NCBI GenBank assembly: GCA_016169945.1
Contig: JADLSH010000279.1
Span: 1,488,001 to 1,552,000, forward strand
Length of the DNA stretch: 64,000 nt
DNA from: Trachythela sp. YZ-2020
Taxonomy: Eukaryota; Cnidaria; Anthozoa; Malacalcyonacea; Clavulariidae
Direction of reading: 5' to 3'
The notes below the pieces were generated by a model, which saw nothing but the letters and a program-made list of their open reading frames with translations, did not search any database and was not told the origin of the DNA. This document shows, one piece after another, positions 32,601-43,786 of this stretch; within the stretch, counting starts at the first letter, position 1; each line of letters begins with the position of its first letter. Made by a program: the position numbers and the translations under genes.

Positions 32601-35600
32601 CCCCCCCCTCAATGATGTTTGAAAAAAAATAAGCCTCCGGGGGGCTTAATACAGAAATTACGGTAAGTTAGTTGAGGTTGAGCTGAAAGCTTAATGGTTA
32701 AATATACAATTTTTGGCACACAAAATGTTATATTTTTTAGATTAAAGGGATGACTTGTGCATCATGTGTTTCGCTGATTGAGTCAACCATGCTGAAACGA
32801 AATGGGATTCTTGAAGCTTCTGTTTCTTTAGCGGCGATGAAAGCCCACATCTTATACCAGCATGACAAAATCGGGCCCAGGGATATTATGGATATTGTTA
32901 CTGACCTCGGTTATGAAGTGGAATTAGCGGACCGTAAAAATGCTGCAGAACACGTTAGTCATAAGTCGGAAATAGCAAAGTAAGTCAACTAAATCTCCTA
33001 CTTAAGGCCTATGAAAGGTACGTTCACACGTTGCGATTTGTCGGGCCGATTTCAGATGCACGTTAATGATATTTGAAAAATACGTGGTAAACGTCATCTG
33101 GTGACATCATCAACTGAAAATATTCGTCATTAACATTCAGCAAAACCTAAAATCGGCCCGACAAATCGCTGTGTGTGAACGTACCTTAACCAACCCTGTT
33201 AACAACAGTTAGTTTAGATTTAGTCTAAGGTCAGTGTAAGATTCTTTCTTCGTAATTAAATATTTTGTAGTGAGATATTTCTAGTGATAAAATCTTGAGT
33301 GCGTGGTGTCAGTCTCAGTAGCGATACAAAATATGCTTCGGACGTTTCGTAGAGTCAAATTACCTGAAAAATACAACAAGGGGCCTTCGCTCGCAACTTC
33401 AAAGTTATTGTTGTATTTTTAAGAAAGCTTGATTCTACTAAACGTCCGAAGCAAATATTTCTATAGTCCATGTTGTATCTCTAAAAATGGAAAGAACAAA
33501 ATCCTGTGTAATAAAATTCTTATCGCACCTGACTTATTCATTTATAATTCTTTTAAAATATTTGCAGATGGAGAAGATCGTTCCTCGTATCTCTCGTCTT
33601 TGGTGCTCCTGTCATGATTTGTATGATCACATTTTCTTTGCTGAGCAGCAATGGAGAAGATCCTCACGTTGAAATCATCACTGGATTATCTTTAGAGAAC
33701 TTACTTTACTTCTTGCTATGTACTCCTGTACAGGTATATTGGACGATCCTTTTTAAACTTGCGGTGTGCAAATGTACTACCACTTGCAACCTTTCTTTCT
33801 TTGAAGGGTCAAACCACTGTGGACGTGTCATGATTTAATATATTCAATACGATTATTCGATATTAATCGATTGTTGACAGCGATTAATCGATTACGAAAA
33901 TAACCCGATGGGAGCAGCTCTAGCTATTGGAATGCTCGGAAATGTTATATGCATACATGCACTCAACGCATGGGTTTCGATTTCATTTGAACTCGATATA
34001 TTTGAGTATTTAATCCGTTGTTTAACACATTTTATTAACGCCCAACACGGGACGTTGACGAGTAAAATCGTCTGGCGTTTGCCAGAGTAAAATAATTTCA
34101 CAGGAGACGTGGTCCTAGGCCATACCCAATGTACTGTCTAAGACCAGGCAACGGTCACTGGGAAATAATTTTTCGATTGGGCCTTTTATTTTGAGCGCAA
34201 TTATATAATTCGAGCGTAACGTTTAACGTTGTGTTGAGAACATCGACGAGTGTTTCCAACGACTTTTGTATTAATATATAAGTCATACTTCTGTATACGT
34301 GAAACTCTTTACAAATTTCGTGTTGTTTTTAGTTTATCGGCGGTCGGAATTTCTACAAGTCAGCCTATAAAGCTTTAAAACATAAAACAGCGAGCATGGA
34401 TCTTCTTATCATGTTGGCAACAACGGTGGCATACGTTTATTCCGTAAGTATATATAATATCAATAAATGAGTTCCTTGGGCAATGGAACAGAGGATGCGA
34501 CGTTTTCTGCTTGGGCCTTGACCGTGGCTCGATAACTGTGATATGCAGTTTTCAATTCTTGTTATAATTTCACCCCCAGTCAAATATGAGAAGAGTTCTT
34601 CCATGCAGTTTGACTTTACCAAACAGCACAGGTTTTGCCGTGTTTCCACGGTCATGTAGTATCAATGTAGAGTAACACTGGACCAATAAGTGATGGAACT
34701 GAACCTCTAAATGGAACAGTTTAGAGCTGGTAGAGCTGCCCAGTGTAAATAGATCTATTTTAGTTCAAGTTAGTTTAGATTCTACACACGTAGTAACGGT
34801 TTTTAAAGACATGCTATAACATGCTATATGCGTCTTGCTATAACGTTTAGACAAACTTCGATACTCTGATTTAAGCAAATGAATGTTATTCGCGAACAAA
34901 TTACATTTACTGTATGACCCAACGTTTCGACACTCGAGTCTTACTCAGGTAGTTCAGACAAAAATGGTAAATATCGTCCAACATCCGTTACGATATGTAA
35001 AATGTTTCTTATTTTTTTAATGAAATTCTACAGGTCGCTGTGTTATTTGTCGCGATGGTCTTAGAGTTTTCCAAAAGTCCAAGGACGTTCTTTGAGACTC
35101 CTCCCGCACTTCTAATCTTTATTGGTCTGGGACGTTGGCTGGAACACATCGCTAAAGGCAAGACATCAGAGGCACTTAGTAAACTGCTCTCTTTACAACC
35201 AATGGAAGCTTTGCTGTGTAAGGTTGATTCAGTTACAGGGAATATCATTCAGGAGACTACGATTGATGTTGAACTCGTCCAGCGAGGAGATATATTAAAG
35301 GTAACGAGGTGTTGTGGTGGTGGTGGTGGGGGGCGGGCTAAGAAGTGTGTGTGTGTGTGGGGGGGGGGGTTGTAAGGGTGATCCAATCACAGGGAATATC
35401 ATCGATGAGACGTGGATTGATGTTGATCTGGTCCAGAGAGGATATCTATTGTAGGTAATGAGGTGTCTGGAGTGTGGGGGGGGGTCTAAGAAGTGTGGGG
35501 GTGGGAGTTGTAAGGATGATTCAATCACAGGGAATATAATCGATGAGACTTTGATTGGTCAAGGAGCTTCCAAGTAACCTGATCTTTATCACAAATTCAT

Positions 35601-38600
35601 TATTCGTTAGATTTTACCCGGTGGAAAAATGCCGGTAGATGCAAGTGTACTGGAAGGGACGTCTATGGCGGACGAGGCGCTTATCACCGGGGAACCAATG
35701 CCGGTACCTAAACATCCCGGGGACCGTGTGATCGCAGGATCTATCAATCAACACGGAGCACTCCTTGTTGAAGCAACACATGTAGGCAAGGACACAACTT
35801 TGTCGCAAATTGTGAAGTTGGTCGAAGAAGCTCAAACCTCGAAGGTAAGGCTTGTTCTTTTATTGGTGGTGGGACTTAACATTCTTCACAAACTCATTAA
35901 TAATTCGTTTATGTAACTTTTATGTAACGTTTATGTAAGTTATGTAACTTTAACAAGGCTGACTGTTTTTGGCAAATCAGCTACCTTAATAATCCGAACA
36001 AGCAACCATGAAGAAACTTCCACTTCAATCGGGCGCACACGCTACGATTTTAGTTGGCCGATTTATGGTTTAGATGCATGTTAAGACGAGAAACAGTCAG
36101 TGGTATGATCTCTTTGACTTATTTAAATAACATGCACCTAAACCATAAAGCGCCCGGCTTCACTGTGATATTAGGGAGCTTTAGATTGGACGAGTATGAC
36201 TACGAAATTTTTCTGCTAAACGTCTGCTACTACAACTTATTGTTGTACTCGCTTTGGCTAAACTGTTGTTATAAAGATGTGCTGTGCCAAAGAGAAGACG
36301 ATAACAAGTTTGTAGTAGCAGATTTTTAACGGAAAAATCTCATAGTCGCACTCGTAGTTGTAGTTAAATCTAAAGCTCCCTAATTTTAACTTGGCCCGGC
36401 TAAAAAACAGTGATGTAAAAATACGCTTGTCCGTGGTAAGTTTTTTCGTGGTTGCTCATGTTTACTTTGGCGAAGTATGTTCAAACAAACATTTTTCCAA
36501 CAGGCACCGATCCAGAAATTGGCAGACACTATTGCAGGATATTTTGTTCCCGTGATAATCTCTTTATCTTGCCTCACTCTCATTATCTGGATTATCATTG
36601 GCTACGTGGATATTGACGTCATCTCTGACTCACGTGATGTAAGTGTAGTCGACCCAGGCTGGTTGTGTAATTCATTTTAGACTTGCAAAAGGTTATTTTT
36701 TCACTCATAATATAAACGCAGATGTACACAGGTTTGATATATGACCATAATTATACCTTATCTATTTTTTTCAGTCTGAGTTCAGCGACAGTGAAGTGAT
36801 CTTTCAGTTTGCATTCTTAACCTCCATCACAGTTCTCTCCATCGCTTGTCCGTGTGCCCTGGGTCTAGCCACGCCCACCGCGGTCATGGTGGGCACGGGG
36901 ATTGGTGCCCAAAATGGAATCTTAATCAAAGGAGGAGAACCGTTGGAGACTTGTCATAAGGTAGAGTACAGTTTTACGATTGTAGGGAGTTCGTGATCCT
37001 GCGTAAGATAACTCGCGCCTCATTGCCGTGGTATAACTCATGGGCGACGTGGCCCACCGGGACACCGGGAGATTTCCTGGTGGGTCCCCGGAAATCTGGC
37101 AATTGTGGACCCCAAGCATGCAAAGGTCTACAATGTTTATAAAGTTTTGGGTCCTGAAGATATAAAAGTTGAAAACATTATGCGCACATACAAATGTATT
37201 TAATCCTATTTTTCTTCTCAGCAAATGACACCCCCCCCCAACTCTCCCAACGTGAGCGAAAGGTTTCCCGGGCCCTATTTTTAAGCCACGCCGCCCCTGG
37301 TATAACTCGCGAAACATTGACCACCAATGCAAGAAGCGTTATGGTCAAAGGGGTTGCTTGGAAGCGCGAGATATAAGGATATAACCCAAATGCATAAATT
37401 TCAAAATTACAATTCGGTGTTTGATAATTTTTAGGTATCTACAGTTGTATTTGATAAAACGGGTACTCTGACTCATGGCCGTCCTTCAGTGATGAAAACA
37501 GCATTATTTGTAAAACCTGATGAGTGTACGTTGCGCCAGCTGTTGGCTGTTGCTGGGACAGCGGAGGCAAATAGCGAACATCCAATTGCTTCTGCTATCA
37601 CAACATACGCTAAGGAGGTAGGTGACATGATATATGGGTACGTTCTAAAATCCAATGTAACGGGATCCTCCCGGGGTCCAGGGCAGAATTTTCCCCAGTG
37701 TCTTCTCTATGGCGTCAGATTGTTAGCGAGCGTAATGAGTGCTATATTTGAGAGGGCCATTCTACCGGATTCCCAAATTTGAACAGGAACCACAACGTGA
37801 GAAGGTTTCCCAACTTGAAAGGGAGTCCATCTCGTGAGAGTGCGTCGACTTGAAAGGGACCACGCTAAATTTTGTTACCCTTCTTAACTTGGGCACATGT
37901 CATGTTGGTGGTCCGGGCAGGTTTACCCCTGCCAGCCCTCTTGCTAAGCATGTTAAGTAGTATAGTAGATAAAATATGAACTTTTATGTATGTACATTTA
38001 CTGGCAAACGTTTGTCTATAGAGCAAGGCCAGGCATAGGTCAAGCCATTGCATATGGTCTAAACATGACATTATAAAACATTTTTAACATAGCTCTCTAT
38101 TTTTGTTAATTCAGATTCTTGAAACGGAGCAGTTTGGTCAATGCTCTGATTATCAAGCTATACCGGGTTTTGGTCTCCAGTGTCAGATCTCCGGGGTTGA
38201 AAATCTTTTGAAAGAGAAAAGAAAGCTCTCTGATAGTGACGTCATACCTTCATCAAGCGATGGTAAGTAAAACATGTCATTGTATTTATATATTGTGGGT
38301 TTTTTTTCTGTTGCCTCTCTGCGTGCGAGTATTTGAACCACTCGGTCGGTCGGTCGGTCGGTCGGTCGGTCGGTCGGTCGGTCGGTCGGTCGGTCGGTCG
38401 GTCGGTCGGTCGGTCGGTCGGTCGGTCGGTCGGTCGGTCGGTCGGTCGAGAAGAGTTGACAGGATATTACCGCGCGTACCGGTCAAACGAGCAAAAAACT
38501 TTCATCAAAATTTAAACCAGCTCAAATTTGACATTAGTGGACGATGCACCAGAAACTCTGGATCTTTGAACATCCCCCTTTTCAAAACTGCAACTGGCCA

Positions 38601-41600
38601 ACGGACATTCTATTACCGTGCTGCTTCACTATGGAATGATCTTCCAGAGGACATAAAATCTGCCTCATCGATCAGTATTTTCAAACATAAACTACGTAAT
38701 TATCTTTTAGAAAAACATAACAGTTAGTCACTGAAAAATATACTCTTTTAAATTAGTTAGGTTCCAATACTGTAATATATATATATATATATAGTCAGTA
38801 GTCTAGAATATTTTTTTATGTAATTGGCTCTGAAAAGCCTCTTTGGGGAGAGTTCAATAAGTATTGTATTGTGTTGTGTTGTGCTGTGCTGTGCTGTGCT
38901 GTGCTGTGTTGTGTTGTGTTGTGTTGTGTTGTGTTGATGAGAGTGCATGAGAGACGCTAGCGAGAATGCAAAGCGAGAATGCAACTCTCATTGACTGTCA
39001 TCAACTCTCAAAGACAGGGCGCTCTCTCCTCCGCAGAAGTTATTTGTTTTATTTCGGATTTTCGGTAATCCGAGTTCTGTTGTTTGCAAATAATCAGAAA
39101 TAAAGTATAGGGTCTTCAGCTGAAACAAAGTGGAGAAAAGGAAATCAGCTGAAGAACTCCGATACTTCATGTCAGATACTTCATTTCATTCTGATAACCA
39201 AATAACCTCTGCGGAGGAGAGAGGATAGGGTGTGTAACGTTCTCAGTACCTTTATGAACCGTGTGATATAATTTCGTTCTAGAAAACACAAACCAAGTGT
39301 ATTCAACATTGATCGGAAATCGTAACTGGATGGCTCAGAATGGACTGACTGTTTCGAAAGATATGGATGAGACGATGGAGGAGCATGAACACAAGGGACA
39401 AACCGCTGTCCTGGTTGCCATCAACGGTAAGTACTGCAGGCTCGGTTGTCTGTCTGTTTGTCAGTCTGTCAGCATGACAATTCACAAAATATTGAACAGC
39501 AACATATCATTATGGGGGTTGTGGATAGTGAGTATTATTATCATATAAAGGCAGGCAAAATTTACATCGTTCCTACCCAATAATATCGTTAATATCTCTC
39601 TATCAACGTGCCGCGGTGTAGGTGTTCTGGTTGGTATGATAGCTGTGGCAGATACGATCAAAACAGACGCACCAACCGCAGTTTCGACCTTACAAAAGAT
39701 GGGAATAAAGGTTGTCTTATTGACTGGAGACAATGAGAAAACTGCTTGGGCCATTGCGACACAGGTGAGTAGCTCTGAATGCAATTACATACCGTATTTG
39801 TAAGTACTTCTTGCGGTTTGTAATCCCTGGTTTTTTAACCCCTCATTATATATTCATGTCTGTTTTACAGCTTGGAATCAAACATGTATTTGCTCAGGTC
39901 TTGCCGTCAGACAAGGTAGACAAAGTGAAATCACTTCAAAGTGATGGTGATACGGTTGCCATGGTAGGCGATGGCGTCAATGATTCGCCTGCTCTGGTGG
40001 CGGCTGATGTCGGCATCGCGATAGGGACTGGAACCGATGTTGCTGTTGAAGCTGCCGATGTCGTTCTTATTAAGGTACCGTAAGGGTGATAATAGAATGA
40101 AGCGTCATACAAGTTTCATAGAAGGGGGGAGGGGGGGGGGGGTCGAGCCCTGGTCATATTCGGCTCGTGCAAGTGACGTCACAACTCGAAATTGTGTGGC
40201 TTCCGGGTTTTTTGGGAGGCAAATTCAACATTGCTGACAATTTTTTACATCAATACGCCAACTTTCCTGAATAACTCGAGGCAACAAACTATACACCAAA
40301 ATACCCTCCGTTGTTCAAGGATTCTAGAGCGGTATAGATTATCTTACAACTCTCGGTATTTCGCAAGATATAAACGAAAACGGCACTTCGTGAAATCCAC
40401 GATTTGCCCCCAAAATTGCCGGTTATATAGCATGACGTAATATTCTCGCGTGGCTGCACAAGCCGAACAGGCGAGGGTCGCATGCAATAACCATGTTTCA
40501 ACCAGTATCTAAGGACAAAAATAAGGAAGTATATAATTGGCAAGGAGTTTGACATTATCTCATCTTCCTCACAGAGTGATTTGATGGATGTTGTGACATC
40601 GATTGATTTATCACGTGTCACAGTACGTCGTGTAAGACTGAACTTTGTGTACGCCTCAATATATAACCTGGTAGGAGTACCTATAGCTGCCGGAGCTTTT
40701 CATACACTCGGAGTTACCTTGCAACCTTGGATGGCGTCAGGAGCAATGGCTGCTTCTTCCGTCTCTGTTGTACTTTCATCCCTATTATTGAAACTGTAAG
40801 TTGATTTGAATTTTGCTCGTTTCTGGCTCAGCAGTGTAGTAATAGTAACTTGAGTGTCCAAATGAAATCGAAAATTAATTTCTGAATTTCCCGGTAGCCG
40901 GGAAGAAAACCGAATGAGATGAGTCTGTCATCCTAATTGGTCAGTGGTCAGAACACGGTCGCCACTTGTTTCCATCTACCAAACTGACGTTACGTCATTT
41001 TTTCAACTTTGAAGTAAAGTTTAAACTGTAACTGACCCTAACTCTAAAACCTACCCTAACCCCTAACCCAAAACCTAACCCTAACCAAATTGATGAAGAA
41101 AAATCAAGAAAAACGAATATGAAAATCGTTGAAAATCGGGAAAATTGTGTAACGTCAGTTTGATAGATGGAAACAAGTGAAAACCTCAGAATACTTGTAC
41201 GTTGAACACAGAGTTAGGACATCCAGAAATTAACTTTTTAGACTACAATATACAAAATTAGCTAATGCTTCTTAATTATAACTTTGCTATAAGTAATTCA
41301 CAGTCACACCGTTGCATGACTCACAAGCCTAGTTACTATATTTACGAAGTATACAATAATAGAACAGTAGGCACAAAAGCTATGCATACCACCGACCCTC
41401 TGAGGTAGATTGTAGATAATTAATGTATGCTTATAGTTAAGCCACGGTCAAAAAGAATATAGCTCATCAGCTCTCATCAAGCTGGTTCAAATTTTGGTCA
41501 TAGTTGATGAGAGTTTTTGCTCGTTTGACCGGTTAAGTCCCGATCAAACGAGGATGAGAGTTGATGAGAGTTAGAGCTGCAAGCTTCAGCTGTGACTACA

Positions 41601-43786
41601 CCCCAACCACCTCTCATCTCATCAACTCTCATCAACTCTTACTTGCTCACCCTTTCAACTTCTCTCTTCATAATCTCTCACTCTAATCTCATTCTCTCTC
41701 AAAATCTCTCATTTCAATCTCATTAATAATTTCTCATCAACTACTAATCTCATCAACTCTCATCAACTCTCATTAACTCTTATCAATTTATTAATTCTCA
41801 TTAACTTTATCAATTTCTTTCATTTACTAATTCTTTATCAATTTTTAATAATTTTTATTAATTTTCTTTTAATTTTTATTTATTTAATTCTTTTAATAAT
41901 TTACTAATCTTTAATAATCTCATTAATTTCATTAATCTTTAATAATTTTTAATAATTTCTTACATCAATTTTTATCAATCTCATTAATTTCTTAATAATT
42001 TCTTTAATAATTTAATAATTTTTATCAATCTCATAACTTTAATAATTCATTAATTCTATTGACTTTACAATTTTTTAATAATAATTTAATTAATTCTACA
42101 CTTTAATAATTTCATTAATTTAATCAACTCTCATTTAATCTCATCAATTTTTCATTAATTTCATTAATTTCATTAATTCTCATTGACTTTAATAATCTCA
42201 TCAAATTTCATTAATAATTTAATAATTTATCAATTTTCATCAATTCTCATTAATTTTATTAATTCTTTAATAATTTCATCAACTCTTATCAACTCAATAA
42301 TTTATCAACTCTTTACTAATTTAATAATTTCATCAATTCATCAATCTCATTGACTTCATTAATTCTTTAATAATTTTTAATAATTATCAACTCTCATCAA
42401 CTTATCAACTCTCATCAATTTTTCATTAATCTCATTAATTCAATAACTTTCATAATCTCATCAATTTAATTCTAATCTCTTTAATAACTCTCATTAATTT
42501 CATCAACTCTCATCATCTCATCAACTTTATCAATTCATCAACTCTCATCAATTCTCTTTAATAATCTCATTAATAATTTTCATCAATCTCTTTATTGATT
42601 TCATCAACTCTCATTGACTCCATTAATTCTTTACGACTCTTTATCGACTCTCATCAACTCTCATCAACTCTTATCAACTCTCATCAACTCTCATCGACTC
42701 TCATCGACTCTCATCAACTCTCATCGACTCTCATCAACTCTCATCAACTCTCATCAACTCTCATCGACTCTCATCGACTCTCGTCGACTCTCATCAACTC
42801 TCATCGACTCTCATCAACTCTCATCGACTCTCATCAACTCTCATCAACTCTCGTCGACTCTCATCGACTCTCATCAACTCTCATCAACTCTCATCGACTC
42901 TCATCGACTCTCATCGACTCTCATCAATTCTCATCAACTCTCATCAACTCTCATCGACTCTCATGCACTATCATCAACTCTCATCAAGTTTGAGCTGGTT
43001 CAAATTTTGATGAGAGTTGATGAGAGTTTTGCTCGTTTGACCGGTCATGAGAGTTGCATAATAATTTTAAACAACTATAGTCGGACTAGTGTTTTGCACT
43101 TTCTATAAGAATTAGCTTAACAAAATAACACTTAAAGACTGTGTCTATAACAAGAAAAGCTAAGATGAAAATTTAAACGCTCCATTTTGCGCGCTAAATT
43201 ATTTTGTCGGGACTCCCATGCAACCCTTGTTCTCGTTGAACAAACTCTCATGCAAACTCTCACTTGCCAACTCTCATCCTCGATTGACCGGGGCTTTAGT
43301 CACCGGTACACGTCGTAATATCCAGTCAACTCTCATGCAACTCTTTGTTCAGTCGTTTGACCAGGGCATGTGAGTTGATGAAACTCTCATGCAAACTCTC
43401 GCTTGCTAACTCTCACCAGCTCTCATCCTCGCAGTGACCAGGGACAAAAGTAACTAGTTACTAGCCATGATGTGAGTTATGTAACTAACCGTGACCTAAT
43501 TTTGCCTATTCGTGCATTTATCACACTACTGATAACCTCTGACAACGGGTGTTTTGTCGTTCCAAATTTCCATGTATCAACCTAACTGTATATTTAATGG
43601 CGTCCACAGTAATATCCAAAGGTGCTAATTTTCTTTGAAAATTTGATTGCTAGATACAAAAAGCCGGCAGGATGTCCGGTATCTTCACGTCGGAAATCCA
43701 CGAAGCAATCATATTCTCTCGTTTATCAAAACGAATCCACCGTAGCGCCTCGTGGAGGGATTGAGCTGAAGCATGTTAAAGTATAG
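29698..43786 (+). CDS. ATP7: Copper-transporting P1B-type ATPase (ATP7A/ATP7B-like), 17 exons
   Basis: Exons: 29698-30022, 30300-30437, 31345-31505, 32741-32979, 33568-33733, 34333-34443, 35034-35300, 35611-35844, 36504-36638, 36775-36960, 37435-37617, 38115-38262, 39283-39426, 39622-39764, 39871-40074, 40575-40795, 43654-43786. All are GT-AG and in frame, 1045 residues. It pumps Cu(I) across secretory-pathway or plasma membranes at the cost of ATP. Three N-terminal HMA domains carry the copper ligands GMTCHSC (21-27), GMTCASC (136-142) and GMTCASC (211-217), fewer than the six in mammals. Then come TM helices, the actuator TGEP (495-498), the CPC copper site (617-619), DKTGT with phosphorylated Asp661, the nucleotide-binding SEHP (701-704), TGDN, GDGVND (893-898), YN in TM7 and MAASS in TM8. 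The C-tail is short. The first coding exon is open upstream to an acceptor at 29685, so further 5' exons cannot be excluded. Confidence 0.96.
30460..31255 (+). repeat. Degenerate CTGG/TTGG low-complexity tract in ATP7 intron 2
   Basis: About 800 bp dominated by GGCTGGCTGGTTGGT-like tetranucleotide words, heavily diverged. No ORF or structure beyond the simple-sequence bias. Confidence 0.85.
32244..32665. mobile_element. MITE with TACCGTAATTTC ends in ATP7 intron 3
   Basis: TIRs TACCGTAATTTCTGTATTAA / inverse. The arms contain repeated AAGCCCCCC. Just inside the left arm lies a short open frame encoding an acidic tail ([18 protein letters not shown] and then two stops), which looks like the remnant C-terminus of a transposase. 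TA at both ends would fit a Tc1/mariner-pogo ancestry, but this is inference. Confidence 0.75.
33014..33189. repeat. Foldback MITE in ATP7 intron 4
   Basis: The left arm AAGGTACGTTCACACG with GCGATTTGTCGGGCCGATTT is mirrored at the right. About 175 bp, non-coding. A second, looser foldback (arms TGCTTCGGACGTTTCGTAGA / inverse) lies at about 33330-33455. Confidence 0.75.
35218..35565 (+). repeat. Partial tandem triplication of the 3' end of ATP7 exon 7
   Basis: The last ~80 bp of exon 7 plus its donor and the following G-rich intron start (35218-35340) recur at 35380-35480 (ATCACAGGGAATATCATCGA, GATGTTGATCTGGTCCAGAG) and again, shorter, at 35515-35560. Copy 2 has an in-frame TAG just before its donor-like GGTAATG, so it would not give a functional exon. 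Confidence 0.85.
36034..36412. repeat. Two foldback elements, one inside the other, in ATP7 intron 8
   Basis: The inner element 36171-36383 has arms TTAGGGAGCTTTAGATT / inverse. Around it are matching outer segments (TTTATGGTTTAGATGCATG at 36062 versus CATGCACCTAAACCATAAA at 36131, and GGGCGC/GCCCGG words). The ORF at 36054-36329 is therefore repeat-derived. Confidence 0.6.
38343..38447. repeat. (CGGT)n microsatellite in ATP7 intron 12
   Basis: About 26 uninterrupted CGGT units. It creates 'VGRS' / 'DRPT' repeat ORFs, which are not genes. Nearby simple repeats are (TA)n at 38776-38793 and (TTGTG/CTGTG)n at 38862-38936. Confidence 0.97.
38448..38727 (+). mobile_element. 3' end of a non-LTR retrotransposon reverse transcriptase ORF
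   Basis: The frame ending at 38727 encodes the usual C-terminal end of LINE reverse-transcriptase ORFs: [17 protein letters not shown], then [15 protein letters not shown]. Only about 90 codons remain, 5'-truncated directly at the CGGT array. This is a dead fragment inside an ATP7 intron, same strand as the gene. Confidence 0.8.
39012..39222. repeat. Foldback MITE (CTCTCCTCCGCAGA arms)
   Basis: The left arm CTCTCTCCTCCGCAGAAGTT is mirrored by AACCTCTGCGGAGGAGAGAG at the right, and inner arms (GTATAGGGTCTTCAGCTGA region) are also self-complementary. A related left arm starts at 50272. Confidence 0.75.
40963..41179. mobile_element. MITE-B, intact copy, in ATP7 intron 16
   Basis: TIRs CACTTGTTTCCATCTACCAA / inverse, about 217 bp. 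The left half carries a degenerate telomere-like tract (CCTAACCCCTAACC). The same element is split at 21919-22714. Confidence 0.8.
41441..43294. mobile_element. GCCCCGGTCAAACGAG-end element expanded by an internal 10-bp satellite
   Basis: The left end follows TTAA (41437-41440) with GCCACGGTCAAA and the right end is TTGACCGGGGC. Inside are arms GCTCGTTTGACCGG and GAGAGTTGATGAGAGTT. Its non-satellite right part (43000-43260) is the inverse of 50700-51000, a compact relative. TTAA next to the ends suggests a piggyBac-like family (inference); the right TTAA is imperfect here. Confidence 0.65.
41586..42995 (+). repeat. 10-bp satellite CTCATCAACT, clean and decayed halves
   Basis: 42600-42990 is a nearly perfect array of CTCATCAACT/CTCATCGACT units. 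41640-42600 is the same material degraded into AT-rich words (TTCATTAATTTC, TTTAATAATTT). The ORFs at 42595-43108 are periodic artefacts. It enlarges the last ATP7 intron. Confidence 0.9.

Noticed and set aside
38236..38515. VGRS-repeat ORFs
   Set aside because: Produced by the (CGGT)n microsatellite; only the 3' part (to 38727) reflects a LINE fragment.
38343..42995. CRISPR-like interpretation of the tandem repeats
   Set aside because: Units are contiguous with no unique spacers, and the host is eukaryotic.
42595..43108. ORFs of 132 and 164 codons
   Set aside because: Translations of the CTCATCAACT satellite.
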